A DNA stretch of 64,000 nucleotides from assembly GCF_004027225.2 (NCBI RefSeq), contig NC_044297.2, positions 2,207,569-2,271,568 on the forward strand, read 5' to 3'. The notes below the pieces were generated by a model that had not been told where the DNA came from, searched no databases, and saw nothing but the letters and a program-made list of their open reading frames with translations. Shown one piece after another: positions 37,583 through 50,085 of the stretch (the first letter of the stretch is position 1; each line of letters opens with the position of its first letter). The translations under genes and the position numbers were made by a program. Source of the DNA: Strigops habroptila. Taxonomy: Eukaryota > Chordata > Aves > Psittaciformes > Psittacidae.

Positions 37583-39869
37583 CCTTAGCTGAAATTCTAT
37601 TATCTAGTTGTAGTAAAAGATGTATTTGCGGTTTCTTGCTGATTAAGAAGCATTAAAATATATGTTTTGTATATCTGCATTTAAATTCTGGAACCAGAGC
37701 TGAGACAGATTTAAAAGAGAAAAAAAAAAAAGCTTTCCTGTTGTGGGTGGTGGCACCAGATTTAGTGTCTCTGGGTCAAATCTGCTGATGCTCCTCTGTG
37801 TGATTCTCAAAAGCTAGAGATCCTTGCTCGCCTAAGCCTGGTTATTTGAAGTGGGGCTTAGTTTTCCCAAAGTATGGAGGTGCTATTGACAGATGTTCCT
37901 ACTTATAGTGATTGATGTAAGTCATTGACTGGCGTTTTTGGCACGTTCATTGCTGGCAATGGTAGTTACGCCAGAAAATCTGAATCCAGTGAGAAGGGGG
38001 GGGGGGTAGATTTACTTCTAGTCCTGTCAAATCCCATATATGTTGTTTTCTACTCACTCATTTGCACATTCCATGTTTTCAGCCCCCTGGAAACCAGACT
38101 CGGTTGATACTGGCAAATCATCAGGGTGTTCTTTTGAATTCCTGATAATTCAGTCGATGTCCAGTGTTCAGACAGAAAGTTTCTGTGATAACTTTGCCAA
38201 TGAAAACGATGACTTCTCCTCGCCTAGTGCTGTAGAAGGAACCACGTATTTCATCTCAGTTTGCTTTTTCTGCCTGGCATTTAACCCCCTGATGACAGTG
38301 CCCAGGGCAGGTTTTCTGTAAAGGGTCACACGTAGCTTCGGTTTTAGGGAGATGGAAAACATCAGACTTCCAGCTGGAGCCCGATAACAGTTTTTACAGC
38401 CCAATGCCTGTATCCAGCAAGACATTTCCTGGATAAAAATGCTCATTTGTTGAGCAGTTTTAAGCAGTTAACATATGTATCCACACAGCTCTTCATACAG
38501 GGTGAGCCACACGGTTGCAGCGCTGCCGGCATTCCCTGGTTTGGAATATTCCCAATTGGATACCAAGAGATGATGCTGCCTACGAGCAGCTTATGTTGCA
38601 TTGCCTTTTCTTCTCTCTTTGTGGGGCTTCTGACTGCTGCAGAGGTGATCTCGAGACACTACATTTGATGTCCTCACCCACTGGATGGTTTCACGGGTAT
38701 TGGGTCCAGTCAGGGCACCATTCAGATTTTTTTTCCTGGAATAGTCTCAGCTCTGATGTTATGTGGGTGTTCATGCTCATCATGCATTCATAATTAAAAG
38801 TTTTATTCCTGTTTAATGTTCTTACTATTGCAAGTTAGTTTTTAGACTTTCAGTGTGGCCCCTAAAGCATTTTTAAGCTGTGGAGATCATCAGGGAAATG
38901 TAGTGTAATGTAATTTCAAGGCCAGTATGCTCTACGGTGCTTGCATTTTGTATTCCTGGGAAAAACCCTAACAGTAGATCCTGTAATTCACTCATATTTA
39001 TCCAAGTTTGACTACTGGACAGGAGCGCAGGAACTCTGTTTTCTCTGAGTCTACTTCCAGGTGAATTTGTTATTAAAGCATGGAAGGGTTGGGGTGGGGA
39101 GGGCAAGGAAAGAGCTTAACGGATCAGTACTGAATAGTGTAGAGTTGGAATGATTCCATTGATAACGTTCTCAGCATGCCATGGCTGTTTCCAGAAACTC
39201 TTTTATACCACTTTTTCCATAACAGAAGCATGTGTTTGTTCCTGCTTCAGGGAACTTTCAGTAGTTTGCAGTCTTGGTGTCAATTGGACTATGTTGAAAG
39301 CTGGTCGGAAGAGTTCTAGTGTAGTAGACAAGGTTAGTTTTGCCTGTGAAACCAAGTGATTTTAATCATCATTCAGTTTTTCCTCTTCAGGTAGAGAGGT
39401 GTTAAGAGTTCCACATCCACTTGCAGGTAGTTTGAGTGCGGAGATCTCTAATCAGCGGCACGAAGCTTCCAAATTTCCCAACTTTACGTGCAACCAAAGA
39501 TGTGTGGGAGACATGGGGGAGGTAAAACTAAATATATATATATATAAAAGGAATACAAATAAAAGCCACCTATGTACGGTGGTTGTAACGATGTAAAATG
39601 CCAAAGTTGGTTATCTTATAGATGTTGAGAAAGGGAGGCAAAGGGTTTTGTTTTGTTTAAACAGTGCCACCTCAGCTATAGTGGAATGTCAAGTCCAGCC
39701 ATGGTGCTGGGCACAGAGCACGGCGGTGACACCACGTCCAGGGGCTTTGCTGGCTTCTCCCCCCCCAAATACTCTTGATAAGTGAAATGCTGATGCAGTC
39801 AAGAGACGAGGTGATGAGAAATGGCATTTCTCTTCTCTCACCTTGGGCTGTGCGTGTTCTGTATTGCCA

Positions 39870-40050
39870 TCATAGAATTATTATGGATAGAATTATGGAA
39901 CGGGTTGGAAAGGACCTTAAGATCATCCAGTTCCAACCCCCTGCTATGGGCATCTTCCACTAGAGCAGGTTGCTCCAAGCCCTATCTAATCTGGCCTTGA
40001 ACACTGCCAGGGATGGAGCTTTCACCACTTTGGGCAACCTTTTCTAGTGA
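39870..40050 (-). mobile_element. CR1 LINE fragment in the SLC23A2 3' UTR
   Basis: A diverged antisense copy from the reversed terminus to GGGCAACCTTTTCTAGTGAG. Confidence 0.85.
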
Positions 40051-42697
40051 GAAGTGAAAATTACAGTGCAACGAATCCAAGGATACTTTTTCTTCCTCCT
40101 CCTTGGAGCAGAGCACTCTTTTTGCAGCAGAGGAAAGACCATCCGAATAGATGAAGTCCAATTACTCTGTTTAACTGTTGGATTTAGTTCTTTTTGTGTC
40201 TTTGGGTCCTACCATGCCAATCCTGTTGCTTGGCTGAGGGAAGTGCAGTAGCATTTAGCCGCCGTGTTTGCTGTTCTAGCCACTGACCTTGATAACACTA
40301 AAACAAGTAGTTGTAGTTAAGCAGTCGTTTTTGTAACCAAATTTGTGTGTGTAACAACTCTCTCCACGTTATTACGAACATGAATGGTTAAAGAGGAGCC
40401 TCAGGTTTGTGAAGATCTGCTGAAGCACCTGTAATGTGTAGTGAAGGGGTAGGATGGAGTCATTGGCAGTACCTTGACCATGTGGCTGCTGCACCGGGCT
40501 GTGCTTTGGTGAGCAAAGGGTGGAAAGAGAAACTCCCCTTTCTCTTTCTGGTGCACCTGAACCCACCCCAGAGCTGCCAGTCGAAGCAGATGCATTGCTT
40601 TGCTTTGTGAGGGAAATACCTCTGAATTGCCACGTGGGTTTTGCCATCGTGGACCTTAAATCCTCCTTCCAGGTCCACTTTTCCAGGCTGGCTGCTATGG
40701 ACCACCCTGGCCAGGGCCCTGGTGCTGCCGGATGGTTTGTAGAGGATGAACTTGCAGTCCTAAAAAGCATTTCAGTGCATTGTGTTGGTGGATTCTATCC
40801 AGGCTTTGCTGTGTGAGGGTGGCTGTAGAAATCCCACTGTAAATGCTATCCTGTATTTTTCCTCGCTGTGTTACTGCCTTTCAGGCTGAACTAGAAACCA
40901 CCCAGGGAAGGTGACACCCGAGAGGTGAGTGAAGAGGCAATGAGATGTTTCAACCAAACTTTTGAAGACAGAAGGGCAAATATTCATGGTAGAAATCTCA
41001 TTTTGTCATATCAAAGATGGTATCAATGTATGCAAAACAAAACTTGGGACTTTTGTAATCGATATTCTCTTGTATTTTTTCTTTTGTTTAGGTTAAATTA
41101 AGGATTCTTGCTAATGTTAAAACACGTTTTCTAAAGTAAAGACTTGCAAATTATACCTCTAGAAATTGAGGTTTCATAGCCAAGAGCTATTAACTTCATG
41201 TTGTCATATTAGAGTGCTTTGGCAGAGGAACTGACATCAGGTACCTCGCTCCGAAAGTTCAAACCTTAAACCCAGAATTTGCTTTCTGCCTTTTTAATAC
41301 TGACTTTAAATATGGCAACTTGGTTTGTACATGAATATTGCAGTATTTTATTTCCATATATTAAAAATAACATTTCCACTCAGGATCACGAGCGCCGTGG
41401 TCCTGGGAGGGAGTGGTATGATTGTCATGACAATGTCATGTGATGGTAGAATTTCTTCATTGACGAATCTATAGTAGTTGTGTATACTTTATTTACCCAT
41501 TTTTATGTTCCTACCAAAAACTAAAGGGTTTCTTTTATTGTTCATCTCCCTACTGAGATCTTGGTACTCCCGACGCAGATTGGCGCTTGCAAACTCAAAT
41601 CCTCGGTCCTGCCTATACCACAAGGAGCATGTTCAGAGCATTGCATCCTGCATAAGAAGTATTGGAAAGGGCATCATTTGTGGTATAAACAGCACTCCAG
41701 GCACTTGTGGTTTAAAATAGCCAGCTTCTAATGGCTTGGGTGAGCCATTGGATGCTCGGGGCCGCTCTAAACCAACCGGTGCTTGATTGAATTTGTGTAT
41801 CGATGTAGAAATGCATGTGTGACAGACCAGCACAACCTATGGTGTTCCTTTCACGTGGCCTTCTGAAACCAAAAGCGACTTATTTTTCCTCTTTTCCTGT
41901 TGTTTTAAGGGGGTGGGGAGCGGCGGGTCACTCGTTTTGGCAGAAAACATCCCTCTTGGTGCATGTTTCTTAGTATTTCTTCAGGCTCCCGGCCTTTGGG
42001 CCGTGGGATGACAGGTCCTCTGTGCTCACACGTCCATACAGCTCCGACGGGTCATTGCAGTGTTGGAGGAGGCCACGACTTTGCCAGTGTTTCGCTTCTG
42101 CCCATGAGTCTGTACAGCTTCGTGCTGGGCTGCTTTGAAGTATTGGGGATCCGTGTTCAGAGCCATCCAGAATATTCCTGTCTCGTTCCAATTTGACTGT
42201 GACTGTGTGTTGTCAGCCGTACCTATTGCTAGGAGAGATAATATTTAGGATTGCCTTGTGTACTATCTGGCATTTACTACATCTTTCCAGAGAAATCATC
42301 TTGCTGCCAGTCCAAATTAATTGTACTTTGTCTGTTTCTAACAACCTTTGGCGTAACAAACTATTGACTGTTCTTAGGCAGTGGGGATAAATAGATTCCT
42401 TTTCTTTTTCCCATGACTTTTCGTGACTGACTTGGGCTGTAAAACACTTGTTTCTGTTAAACAGCAAGAAGAGGTTTGGTTTTTTTTTTTCCTTTTTGGA
42501 TTTATTTTCTGTTCTGAGATGTGTAATTCTTTTATGGAGGGTTTTTTTTATTATTATTATTATTTCATCTATTTTTTTTTTTCTAACATTGCTTCATTAA
42601 ACAACTAAATATTTAAAAATGTAATATTTGGACCAGATGTTGTGAATAATAGTAGATAAAGCTATTTTATTCTGTATTTTTAAAGCTGTTCAGTATA

Positions 42698-42703
42698 AAT
42701 AAA
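42698..42703 (+). terminator. SLC23A2: Probable distal poly(A) signal of SLC23A2
   Basis: A canonical AATAAA, followed by T/G-containing sequence. A TTTTAT element lies 28 nt upstream (42665-42670). It is the last clear signal before the intergenic region. Confidence 0.6.
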
Positions 42704-43209
42704 CGCGGGCATAGATGCAACGTGGCAGTGTGGTGGTGCCCTTCCTTTAACACATCCCCTTCACATTCCCTTTGGGAATCCAGGTGATGTGAAGACCAAA
42801 GCAGCTCTTTATAACCTACAACCCCAGGCGCTCTCCTTACCCTTCTAGCTCTCAGCACAAAGCTTATCCCATGAAGACACAGTAAATTCCTTGGATTTCT
42901 TTGGAAGAGGCTCTGCCTTCTCTCTGCATCTCCTCTTCTTGGTGTGTCCCTGCTTGCAGCTGAGATGTGTCCCCGTGGAGCTGCTGCTGTCCCCTCCATA
43001 CCCCTCTTTGTCTAAGTTCTTGCCCTGCCTTTGGCAGTCTGTGGCCAAAGCGAAGTCTTGGCCCCTTTTTTGGGGCTGCTCCTGGTTACAGATGAATTAA
43101 CTGAGTGTGGCTTTGCCTTGTCACCAGCATTTAAAAACCAGAGACTAACACCTCCCCTCATCCCTGGCCATTGAGGGAACTCGTGGGCTTTATCTGGAGC
43201 TGTAATATG

Positions 43210-43424
43210 AAATCGGGGCTGTTCAGCCTGGAGAAGAGAAGCTGCGTGGAGACCTCAGAGCAGCTCCCAGCGTCTGAAGGGGGCTACAAGGATGCTGGAG
43301 AGGGACCTTCATGAGGGAATGGAGTGATAGGACAGGGGGTGATGGGTTTAAACTGAAATGGGAGAAGTTCAGGTTGGAGATAAGGAAGTTGTTCCCTGTG
43401 AGGGTGCTGAGGCGCTGGCACAGC
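43210..43424 (+). mobile_element. CR1 LINE fragment, 3' end missing
   Basis: Starts CGGGGCTGTTCAGCCTGGAG and stops in GCTGAGGCGCTGGCACAG. It is closest to the inner copy at 29903-30306. Confidence 0.85.
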
Positions 43425-43721
43425 CCACCACGACTGGTCCATAAACAGTGTAGTTGGAGGAAAAATGGCCCAAACTCACCTAAATCAGCAGTGGTGGGGG
43501 GTGAAAGTGGAGCTGGGATCAAAGCCAGTGGAGCAGCTGGTTGACCAGGGCGAGGGGTTTCTGATGGTGCCTGAGCTGGGCTGGGTTTGGATCCGTGCTG
43601 AAAACCACTTTGCTCTTAATCCTGGTTAATCCTTTGTGCTACTGGGTCAGAGCTGTGGCAATAGCTGCGCGTTCGCCTTGTGCCTTGCCTGAATCAACAT
43701 CCAGCATCAGCTGCATCAACC

Positions 43722-43782
43722 CACTAAGAAGGGCTTTATCCCAGGCAGCAGCTCAGAACCTGAGATAAAGCCCTTCTTAGTG
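43722..43782. repeat. Perfect 19-bp inverted repeat with 23-nt loop
   Basis: The left arm 43722-43740 (CACTAAGAAGGGCTTTATC) is the exact reverse complement of 43764-43782. Pairing stops on both sides of the arms. It is not part of a CR1 copy. Confidence 0.9.
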
Positions 43783-45590
43783 AAACATCCTCAAATGGAG
43801 ACAGGGACCATGTTTCCAAGAAATATGTGCTGAGTACAAGCAAAGGGCTCTTCAGGAGCCAGGTCTCTTCCCATCTGCTTCCTGGAGGCGGTGTAACGGC
43901 TCCCAGATGCTCCTGATGTGTATCCACATGTGTAATGTTGTTTGGTATTTACTAACTATTAGCTTGGGGGTCTTAAAGCTGCACTAATGCGAAGCTGCCA
44001 GGGGATGGGAAGTGGGAGTTTGGATGTTTGCTCTGTCTGGGGGGAAATACTTGGATTTTGGAGAACTTTGGAGCTGGTGCTTTATGCTTGCGCCTGACTG
44101 AGGTCTTTGACCTCCAGGCTCAGCTTTGGGAGTGGAAATAGAAGTAAATCCATTGAAGTCAATGGTTTAAAAGGCATCGACCATGTTCTCTGTGTGGCAT
44201 TTGGCACAGAAACGCTGATTTAAACAGTGATACAGGGGCTGTGACATCCCTGTGCTGCTAAACACAGGCTCTGCCTTTGGAACATCCTTTTCCATCCTTT
44301 TCCCGAGCCTGGGAGGGATGCTCAGGCTCTGCTGGGGCAGAAGTTCTGGTCTCCTCCTGGAGAAGGTTTGGTTTCTGTTGGATTCCTTACCCTCACACTG
44401 TGGATAAGGAGGAGCTGGCAGCCTGTCCCCTCGTTGCAGGGTGTCCTCATAGGGCAGGAGTGGGTCAAATTCCTTTGCTTTGGGAAACAAATGCCTCCAT
44501 CCAGGCTGGATCCTTCCCGACCCACCAAAATGCATTGAAAGCAACAAGCAGGATGTCGCAAATCAGGATTTAACCCCAAGTTCCCACAGCAAAACTGACT
44601 GTTTCTTGTTTTCCCCTTTTCCTCCAATTGCATCCACCCTGTGCGAGCCGGGGGTGGGAGGTGGAAGCTTTCCCTCTTCTTTGGGGCTAAATCCCAGGGT
44701 TTTGGGGCTGGCTCCGCTCCATTGTGCAGCAGGGCCAGGCTCTTCCCATGACAAAGGGCCTCTCAGCTCTGCCAGCCCTCGGAAGATGCTGCTGGAATAT
44801 AAATACAACCCTCATCCCAGCTCGCTTTTGCCGAGTCAGGCTTTTCCCAAGCCAGATGGCTCCTCCTGAACTTCTCTTTTACATACAAATCACACAAAAA
44901 AAAATAGGGAAAAGCAAGCAGAAAGGGCTGGTTACAACCCGTGGTTATAAGGAGCTGCTTGTTTTACCCCAGCAGCTGGTTGGATTCTTCCTTTGTTTTT
45001 GCGTTTGGAGGGTGGGATTTTTCCCTTCGTGTGGGCTGTTTCGAGGCAAATTCCTTAAAAAGGAAAAAAACAAAAAGGCTGGAGAAGCCCCAAAGCACTG
45101 GGAAAGGTCAGGAGCAGACAAAGGAGGAGGGACGCAGCCGCAGAACTTCTCAATCCCCAAAACTCTCCCTGCGGAGGGGCAGGATGGGACCCGCAGGCCG
45201 GGAGCGGAGGATGGAGCCCGGGCGCCGTTCCGGCGGTAACTGTGATCCTGACCTGCACCAGGGTTAAGATCCAGGTAGATCCAAGCAGATCTTAATGTAT
45301 TTGTTTGTATTTATTTCTTCCTCAATCTCCTGCTCTGGGGTGGGTTTGGATCCGGATGGGATCCCAGGGCCATGGGATCCAGTTGGTGCCATCCCATTGC
45401 ACCATTCCAAAGGCAGGACAGCAAAGTGTGATGCCTGCGTGGCTCCGGCATGGAATATCGCAGGGTTTGGGGAGTTTTAAGGCAGGAATAACCCCTTTAG
45501 TCAGTGTGATGCAGCCCAAAAGGCTCCCTCTGGGAGTCCTGCACAGAGCTGGGGCTGATCGTAAGAGCATTTCCAACCTGGATGCATGGG

Positions 45591-45940
45591 ATGGAGCGTA
45601 CTTTGGGATCCTCGGTCTGGCACTGGAGTGTCCTTTGGGATCCTGCTCTTAGGACTGGGGATGGGGTGCCCTTTGGGATCTCTGTCCTGGCACTGGGGAT
45701 GGATGGGGTGTCCTTTTGGATCTCTGTCCTGGCAGCGGGGATGGGGCATCCTTTGGCGTCCTGGTCCTCGGTGCCAGCATCAGCGTGTCCTTTAAGAACC
45801 CGGAACCTGAGGGATCAGGGAGGGAGCATCCTTTGGGACCCCAGTGCCGGGTCGGGGACGGGCGGGGGGGAAGAAGGACCCGAGTGCCCGAGCCAGGGGC
45901 ATCCTCCGGGGTCCCCGCTCCCGGTGTCCTTTGGGAAGCC
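45591..45940. repeat. Minisatellite, about 40-bp unit, upstream of RASSF2
   Basis: The phrase CTTTGGGATC or a close variant recurs at about 45601, 45633, 45671, 45713, 45751, 45790, 45831 and 45929. The spacing is mostly 32-42 bp, and CTGTCCTGGCACTGGGGATG-type sequence lies between copies. Units diverge to the right, where the repeat runs into the CpG-rich promoter. Confidence 0.8.
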
Positions 45941-46058
45941 GCTGCCGGGATGACCCGAGAGGGGGGTCCCGGGATCCCGCAGCCCCGCCCCGCCCCGGCC
46001 CCACCCGCCGAGGGGCGGCCCCACGCGGGCACCGGCTGCGGAGCGGGACCGGCACCGG
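45940..46058 (+). promoter_or_regulatory. RASSF2: CpG-island promoter and probable non-coding exon 1 of RASSF2
   Basis: A dense GC/CpG segment carries GC boxes (CCGCCCCGCCCC at about 45985-45996 and GGGGCGG at about 46012-46018). No TATA box is seen. A strong donor CCGG/GTGAGT lies at 46058/46059 and would end a non-coding first exon spliced to the exon that holds the RASSF2 start. The CpG-rich stretch continues to about 46290. Exact transcription starts cannot be read from sequence. Confidence 0.6.
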
Positions 46059-46077
46059 GTGAGTGCGGGCGGGGGAT

Positions 46078-46120
46078 CCCCATCCTCATCCCCATCCTCA
46101 TCCCTATCCCGGTCCCTGTC
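46078..46120. repeat. CATCCC/CATCCT simple repeat
   Basis: Six to seven imperfect hexamers directly after the RASSF2 exon 1 donor. Confidence 0.75.
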
Positions 46121-48209
46121 CCCGGCGCGGCGGAGCCGGAGCGGCCCCGAGCCCCATCCGCAGCCGGTAGAAGGCGAAGGCGGCTGCGCCTCGCCCCGGG
46201 GCAGGAGAGGGGGGGGATCCGGTCCCCGCGCCCCGGGGTGTCCCCTCTGCACCCACCGACCCCCGTGGGCATCACCCGGGTCCTACAGTGAGCCCCGAGC
46301 AGCCCGGTCACGCTGTGGGTCCCCATCACACCCGGGGTGGGACCCACCAGCTCCCTTCTCACAGCCCACAAGAAGCCACCAGCTCTTCGCAGGGGGGTCT
46401 GGCCTGCTGAGTGTGGCCAATGGGTCCCTTTGCTGGTCCCCCAAGCGAGGTGGCACCCCCATGGCATCACCCACCGGTGGCTCTGCCACCCCTCACTGCT
46501 GCCCCGCTGTCCCCTGTGCAGGACGGGGCTGAGCCACGGGGCTGGAGAACAATAGTGGAGTGGAAAACAATGGAGCTGCTGCACCTTGGCGCGTAGGGAT
46601 GCCGGACGGAATTCCAGCTTCAACATAACGCCTTGGGCCAGAGCCGCGGCAGCATCAGGTTGTGGGAGCATCCGTGGAGCCAAAGGATCTGCCAGGACGG
46701 GGTGAGAGCGCTCGGTTGTATCACACCACATGGAGGGGCTCAGTGCTTATGATGAGGGAATGGTCGCCTCCGGATGATGCTTTGCTGCTGGTTGTGTCGG
46801 GGTCGAGGTGCCACTGGGCTGGTTAAAAGCCACCCGGGACAGGGGTTGTGCAGGAGGGAGCATCGCGGCCTCCCCCGGCAGCGGGATATTCCCACAATCC
46901 CTTGCATGGCCGGGGGGAGCAGGGAGATGCCGAAGAGGCAGCAGGGATGCTACCAAAGCATCCATGTGCTGTGGAAGGGGGCTGAGAAAGCAAAACCCCC
47001 CTGAAAATTGCTCCTTTCTTTGCAGGAGCAGGGAATGGTGCCCTTTTCCTGCTGAAAACATGGTCTTTGGGGTTGTTTTTTCCTATACTTTTAGTGGGTT
47101 TTGAGCTGTGCATGTCCCCAGAGCTCAGTACAAGCGAGGGCTCATCTCTGCTCCATGCGAGGTGCTTTGAGCATGGCCAAGCTTCCTCTGCACCACAGGG
47201 ATGTGGGGAAGGGTCTTGGGAAGGTTGTTTTTAGGGAGGGGAATAAGTGTGGGGCCCATCAGGCCTAAAAAGCAGCTGTGGGAGCAGCCAGTGGCTTGTG
47301 TCAGAGGGCAGAGAGGGCTGAAATCCTCCTGCCATGTGCGCAGCGGGAATCGATTGGCTCTGATGGGGTTTAAAAGTGCTTTGTGAGGCAGCAGCAGAGG
47401 GAATGCATCAGCTCGGGGTAGGGAAACTGAGGCACAGGGGGTGCAGGAAATGAAGACAGCACCGAGCTGCAGAGGTTGAGCAACAGGTTGGGCAATTCAC
47501 GTGTTTCCAGCCCTTTTATTGCGGCCATTTCCAGCCTTTTGGCAAACCACGGCAGCACATCAGGGGCACGGCGGTGGCCGGGCTCTGTTTGGGGATCCCT
47601 AACCCCTTCCACCCCTAGCCCAGTGCTCTCAGAACTCAAATAAGGAAGAATTTGCCCCTTTCCCGCTGCTCAGAAGGGGATGTGATGATGGAGCGAAGGT
47701 GGTGGTAAACAGGAAACCGGGTTCCTCAACAACGGGGGAAGAACCTACATTTTGGGGCTCCCCTTCAGCCCAACATGACTGTGTTTTCCCAGCTGGATTC
47801 ACCCCAACATCCCCTTAGAGCCAACCAGGGTTTTTGCTTCGCCCCTTTGTATCACCACAGTGCCATGGGGCGACGCTCCTTGCGGTATCAAAGGCTCCAT
47901 CCGGGGCTGTGCTGCTGGAGGGGGTTGGTTTTCATCCATTTTGGTATTTTTGGCCCCATTTTGCATAAGCCAGGCAGCCCGTGTGTCATTTCTGCCTCCC
48001 TCTGTACAGCGGGGCCTCAGTGGTGACTTCCCCAGAGCTGCTTCATCCGCTTTCAGGGGCACCCACAAGCGAGATGCTTGTTTCTACCGTTCCTGTATCT
48101 CACATCTGGTAAGGCCCAAATTCAGGTCCCTGCAACATCCATCCCAAAACTGGCAGCAAATCCCCTCCTGATGTAATTTCTGATGATTATTATTGGGTTT
48201 ATTCCCTGC

Positions 48210-48692
48210 CCCTCGCTACAAGAGAGACATTGAGGTGCTGGAGCGGGGCCAGAGAAGGGCCCCGGAGCTGGTGCAGGGCCTGGAGCACAAGTGTGATGGG
48301 GAACGGCTGAGGGACCTGGGGGGGTTTAGTCTGGAGAAGAGAAGGCTCAGGGGGGACCTTCTCGCTCTCTGCAACTGCCTGACAGGAGGATGGAGCCAGG
48401 AGGGGGCTGGTCTCTGCTCCCAAGGGATGGGACAAGAGGAAACGGCCTCAAGCTGCACCAGGGCAGGTTTAGATGGAGCTGAGGAACAATTCCTTCCCCA
48501 AAGGGTGCTCAGGCATTGGAACAGGCTGCCCAGGGCAGGGCTGGGGTCACCGTCCCTGCAAGTGTTCACACCCCGTGTAGCCGAGGCCTCAGTGCCAGGG
48601 GTTAGTGGTGGCCTTGGCAGCGCTGGGGAATGGTTGGACTTGATGATCTTAAAGCTCTTTTCCAACCCGGTTGTTTCTGTGATTCCATGGGT
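48210..48692 (+). mobile_element. CR1 LINE, second subfamily, about 480 bp
   Basis: Sense copy from CTACAAGAGAGACATTGAGG to GGTTGTTTCTGTGATTCC, very like 29399-29898. It lies in RASSF2 intron 1. Confidence 0.9.
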
Positions 48693-50085
48693 GGATGATG
48701 GATGGATGCGGCCGCAGGAGGAGGTCGATGCCGCTTTGCCATGGGGGATGCTCACACGGCTCCTCAGGAAACCCAAAGCTTTGTCAGCTTTTCCGCCGCA
48801 ACGTGTGAGTTTATTTAGGCTCTGAGTTTCTCTTCTGCTTTCCCCAGGCAGAGCTGGAGCCCCGGGGCTGGGCCCATTTCCTGCCCTTCCCCTGCCTCTT
48901 TCTGCCCGCTGAGACACCAGCTTTGCTTTTGCAACCTCCTCCATGGTGTAACACAATAGTTTTGCTGTTGCATAGAATTTATGTGCTGGGATACATCCCA
49001 AAGCGCGGGGTAAGAAGCAGGAATCGCCGCTGCGCTGAGGTTATGGGGCAGGTCCCTCCTCCAACACAGGTTTGGTTGAGTCATCTATCCGCCTGGATGT
49101 CATTGTGGGATTGGGTTTGCAGGAAAACAGGCTTGTTTCCCAGGGGATGGGGAGGAAGCACGTGGTGAAGAGGGAGGTGGAAGAAAACAATGTTCTGCAG
49201 ATCAAATGCTCTTCTCTTGCCTTGGTTTCTCTTTTTGGGATAAGGGAAGAGACCCTGGGAAGATGAAAGCCCGTCTGTAGGAGTTTCCACAAACACCCAA
49301 GGAAAAGCACGACCTGAGATGCCCTTTCTCATCGCTCAGAACCACCCTGATGTTGCACTTCCAGGTCTCTCCAGTGCCTTATTCCCAAAGTGCTCCAAGC
49401 CCCCGAGCGACCCTGAGGGTTTCACATGAAATCTCATTTTAATCCCACTTTTTAGCATCCACAATCACCCTCATGCTCTAACCCGGGGCTGTTCCCAAGG
49501 CCGGATTTTGGGAGGGGGGTTCCAAGTGTTTGTAGAAGAGAAATCGGAATTTTTTAGCAGTTTTTGGCAGCCAAAATTGGAAGTTTTGGCACTGGAGGGA
49601 ACAGCATTGTTAAAACCAAGGCAAAGGAACCAGCCCTTGCGCCTGCTGCCTGGTTTGGGGGTGGCACAAGGAAGCATGCAGTCAGATCCAGCTTTGTAGC
49701 AAAACCTTAGTTAAAATAAAGGCAGAAAAGGGACAAATCCTGCTGATAACCCTCCCACTTCCAGGTCTGGCATTGCCGGGACGGTCTGTGGATGCTCCAA
49801 ATGCAAATGTCAGCGTAAGCGTATCCTCGCTGGTATTAAATATTCAGTGAGTTTGCACCACCTCTCCCCTTATCTGATTTCCCCTCCCTCATTCCCATCA
49901 GTTTTCCCACAGGAGGCACATCAAACTTCCCCCGCGGCTGCATCCGCCGGAGCCCTTTTCCCAAGAGCAATCCCACATCCGAGGCACTTTATTCCTTTGC
50001 CCCCATCTCCATGGGCGCGCATCAGGGATGCGCTACCGGGGCGGTTCACGCCGGTGCTTTTCTCTCCTCCCTCTTTGCAATTCAG

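Larger units (their letters stand above)
37583..42725 (+). other. SLC23A2: Probable long 3' UTR of SLC23A2
   Basis: About 5.1 kb without coding potential separates the SLC23A2 stop from a good AATAAA at 42698. Long 3' UTRs are usual for this gene in vertebrates. Inside are an ATTAAA at about 37652 (possible early poly(A) site), an A-run near 37720, a G-run near 37998, a TA repeat near 39530, an antisense CR1 fragment (about 39870-40050), and a T-rich/TTA-repeat stretch at about 42480-42600. The continuity of the transcript is inferred. Confidence 0.65.
42726..45590. other. Intergenic region between SLC23A2 and RASSF2
   Basis: No coding exon recognised on either strand. It contains a truncated + strand CR1 (about 43210-43424) and a perfect 19-bp hairpin (43722-43782). 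GC content rises toward the RASSF2 promoter. Confidence 0.7.
46059..50085 (+). other. RASSF2: RASSF2 intron 1 (inferred)
   Basis: Runs from the GTGAGT donor to the CAATTCAG acceptor at 50085. It starts with a CATCCC-type simple repeat (about 46078-46120). A + strand CR1 copy lies at about 48210-48692. No coding exon is recognised. Confidence 0.6.

Noticed and set aside
44480..45267. Open frames of 108-171 codons before the RASSF2 promoter
   Set aside because: There is no recognisable domain, codon pattern or splice context, and compositional bias explains their length.
45649..46731. A 360-codon open frame on the - strand over the RASSF2 promoter
   Set aside because: It covers the minisatellite and CpG island, where stop codons are rare by composition. 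It is low-complexity (Pro/Arg/Gly) and resembles no known protein.
47395..47445. GGGAAACTGAGGCACAGGGG, resembling the end of MIR/L2 repeats
   Set aside because: Only about 20 bp match and no body of the element is visible, so it may be chance.
48216..49001. A 261-codon open frame on the - strand
   Set aside because: Most of it is the antisense of the CR1 copy at 48210-48692. Similar translations recur wherever this CR1 subfamily occurs.
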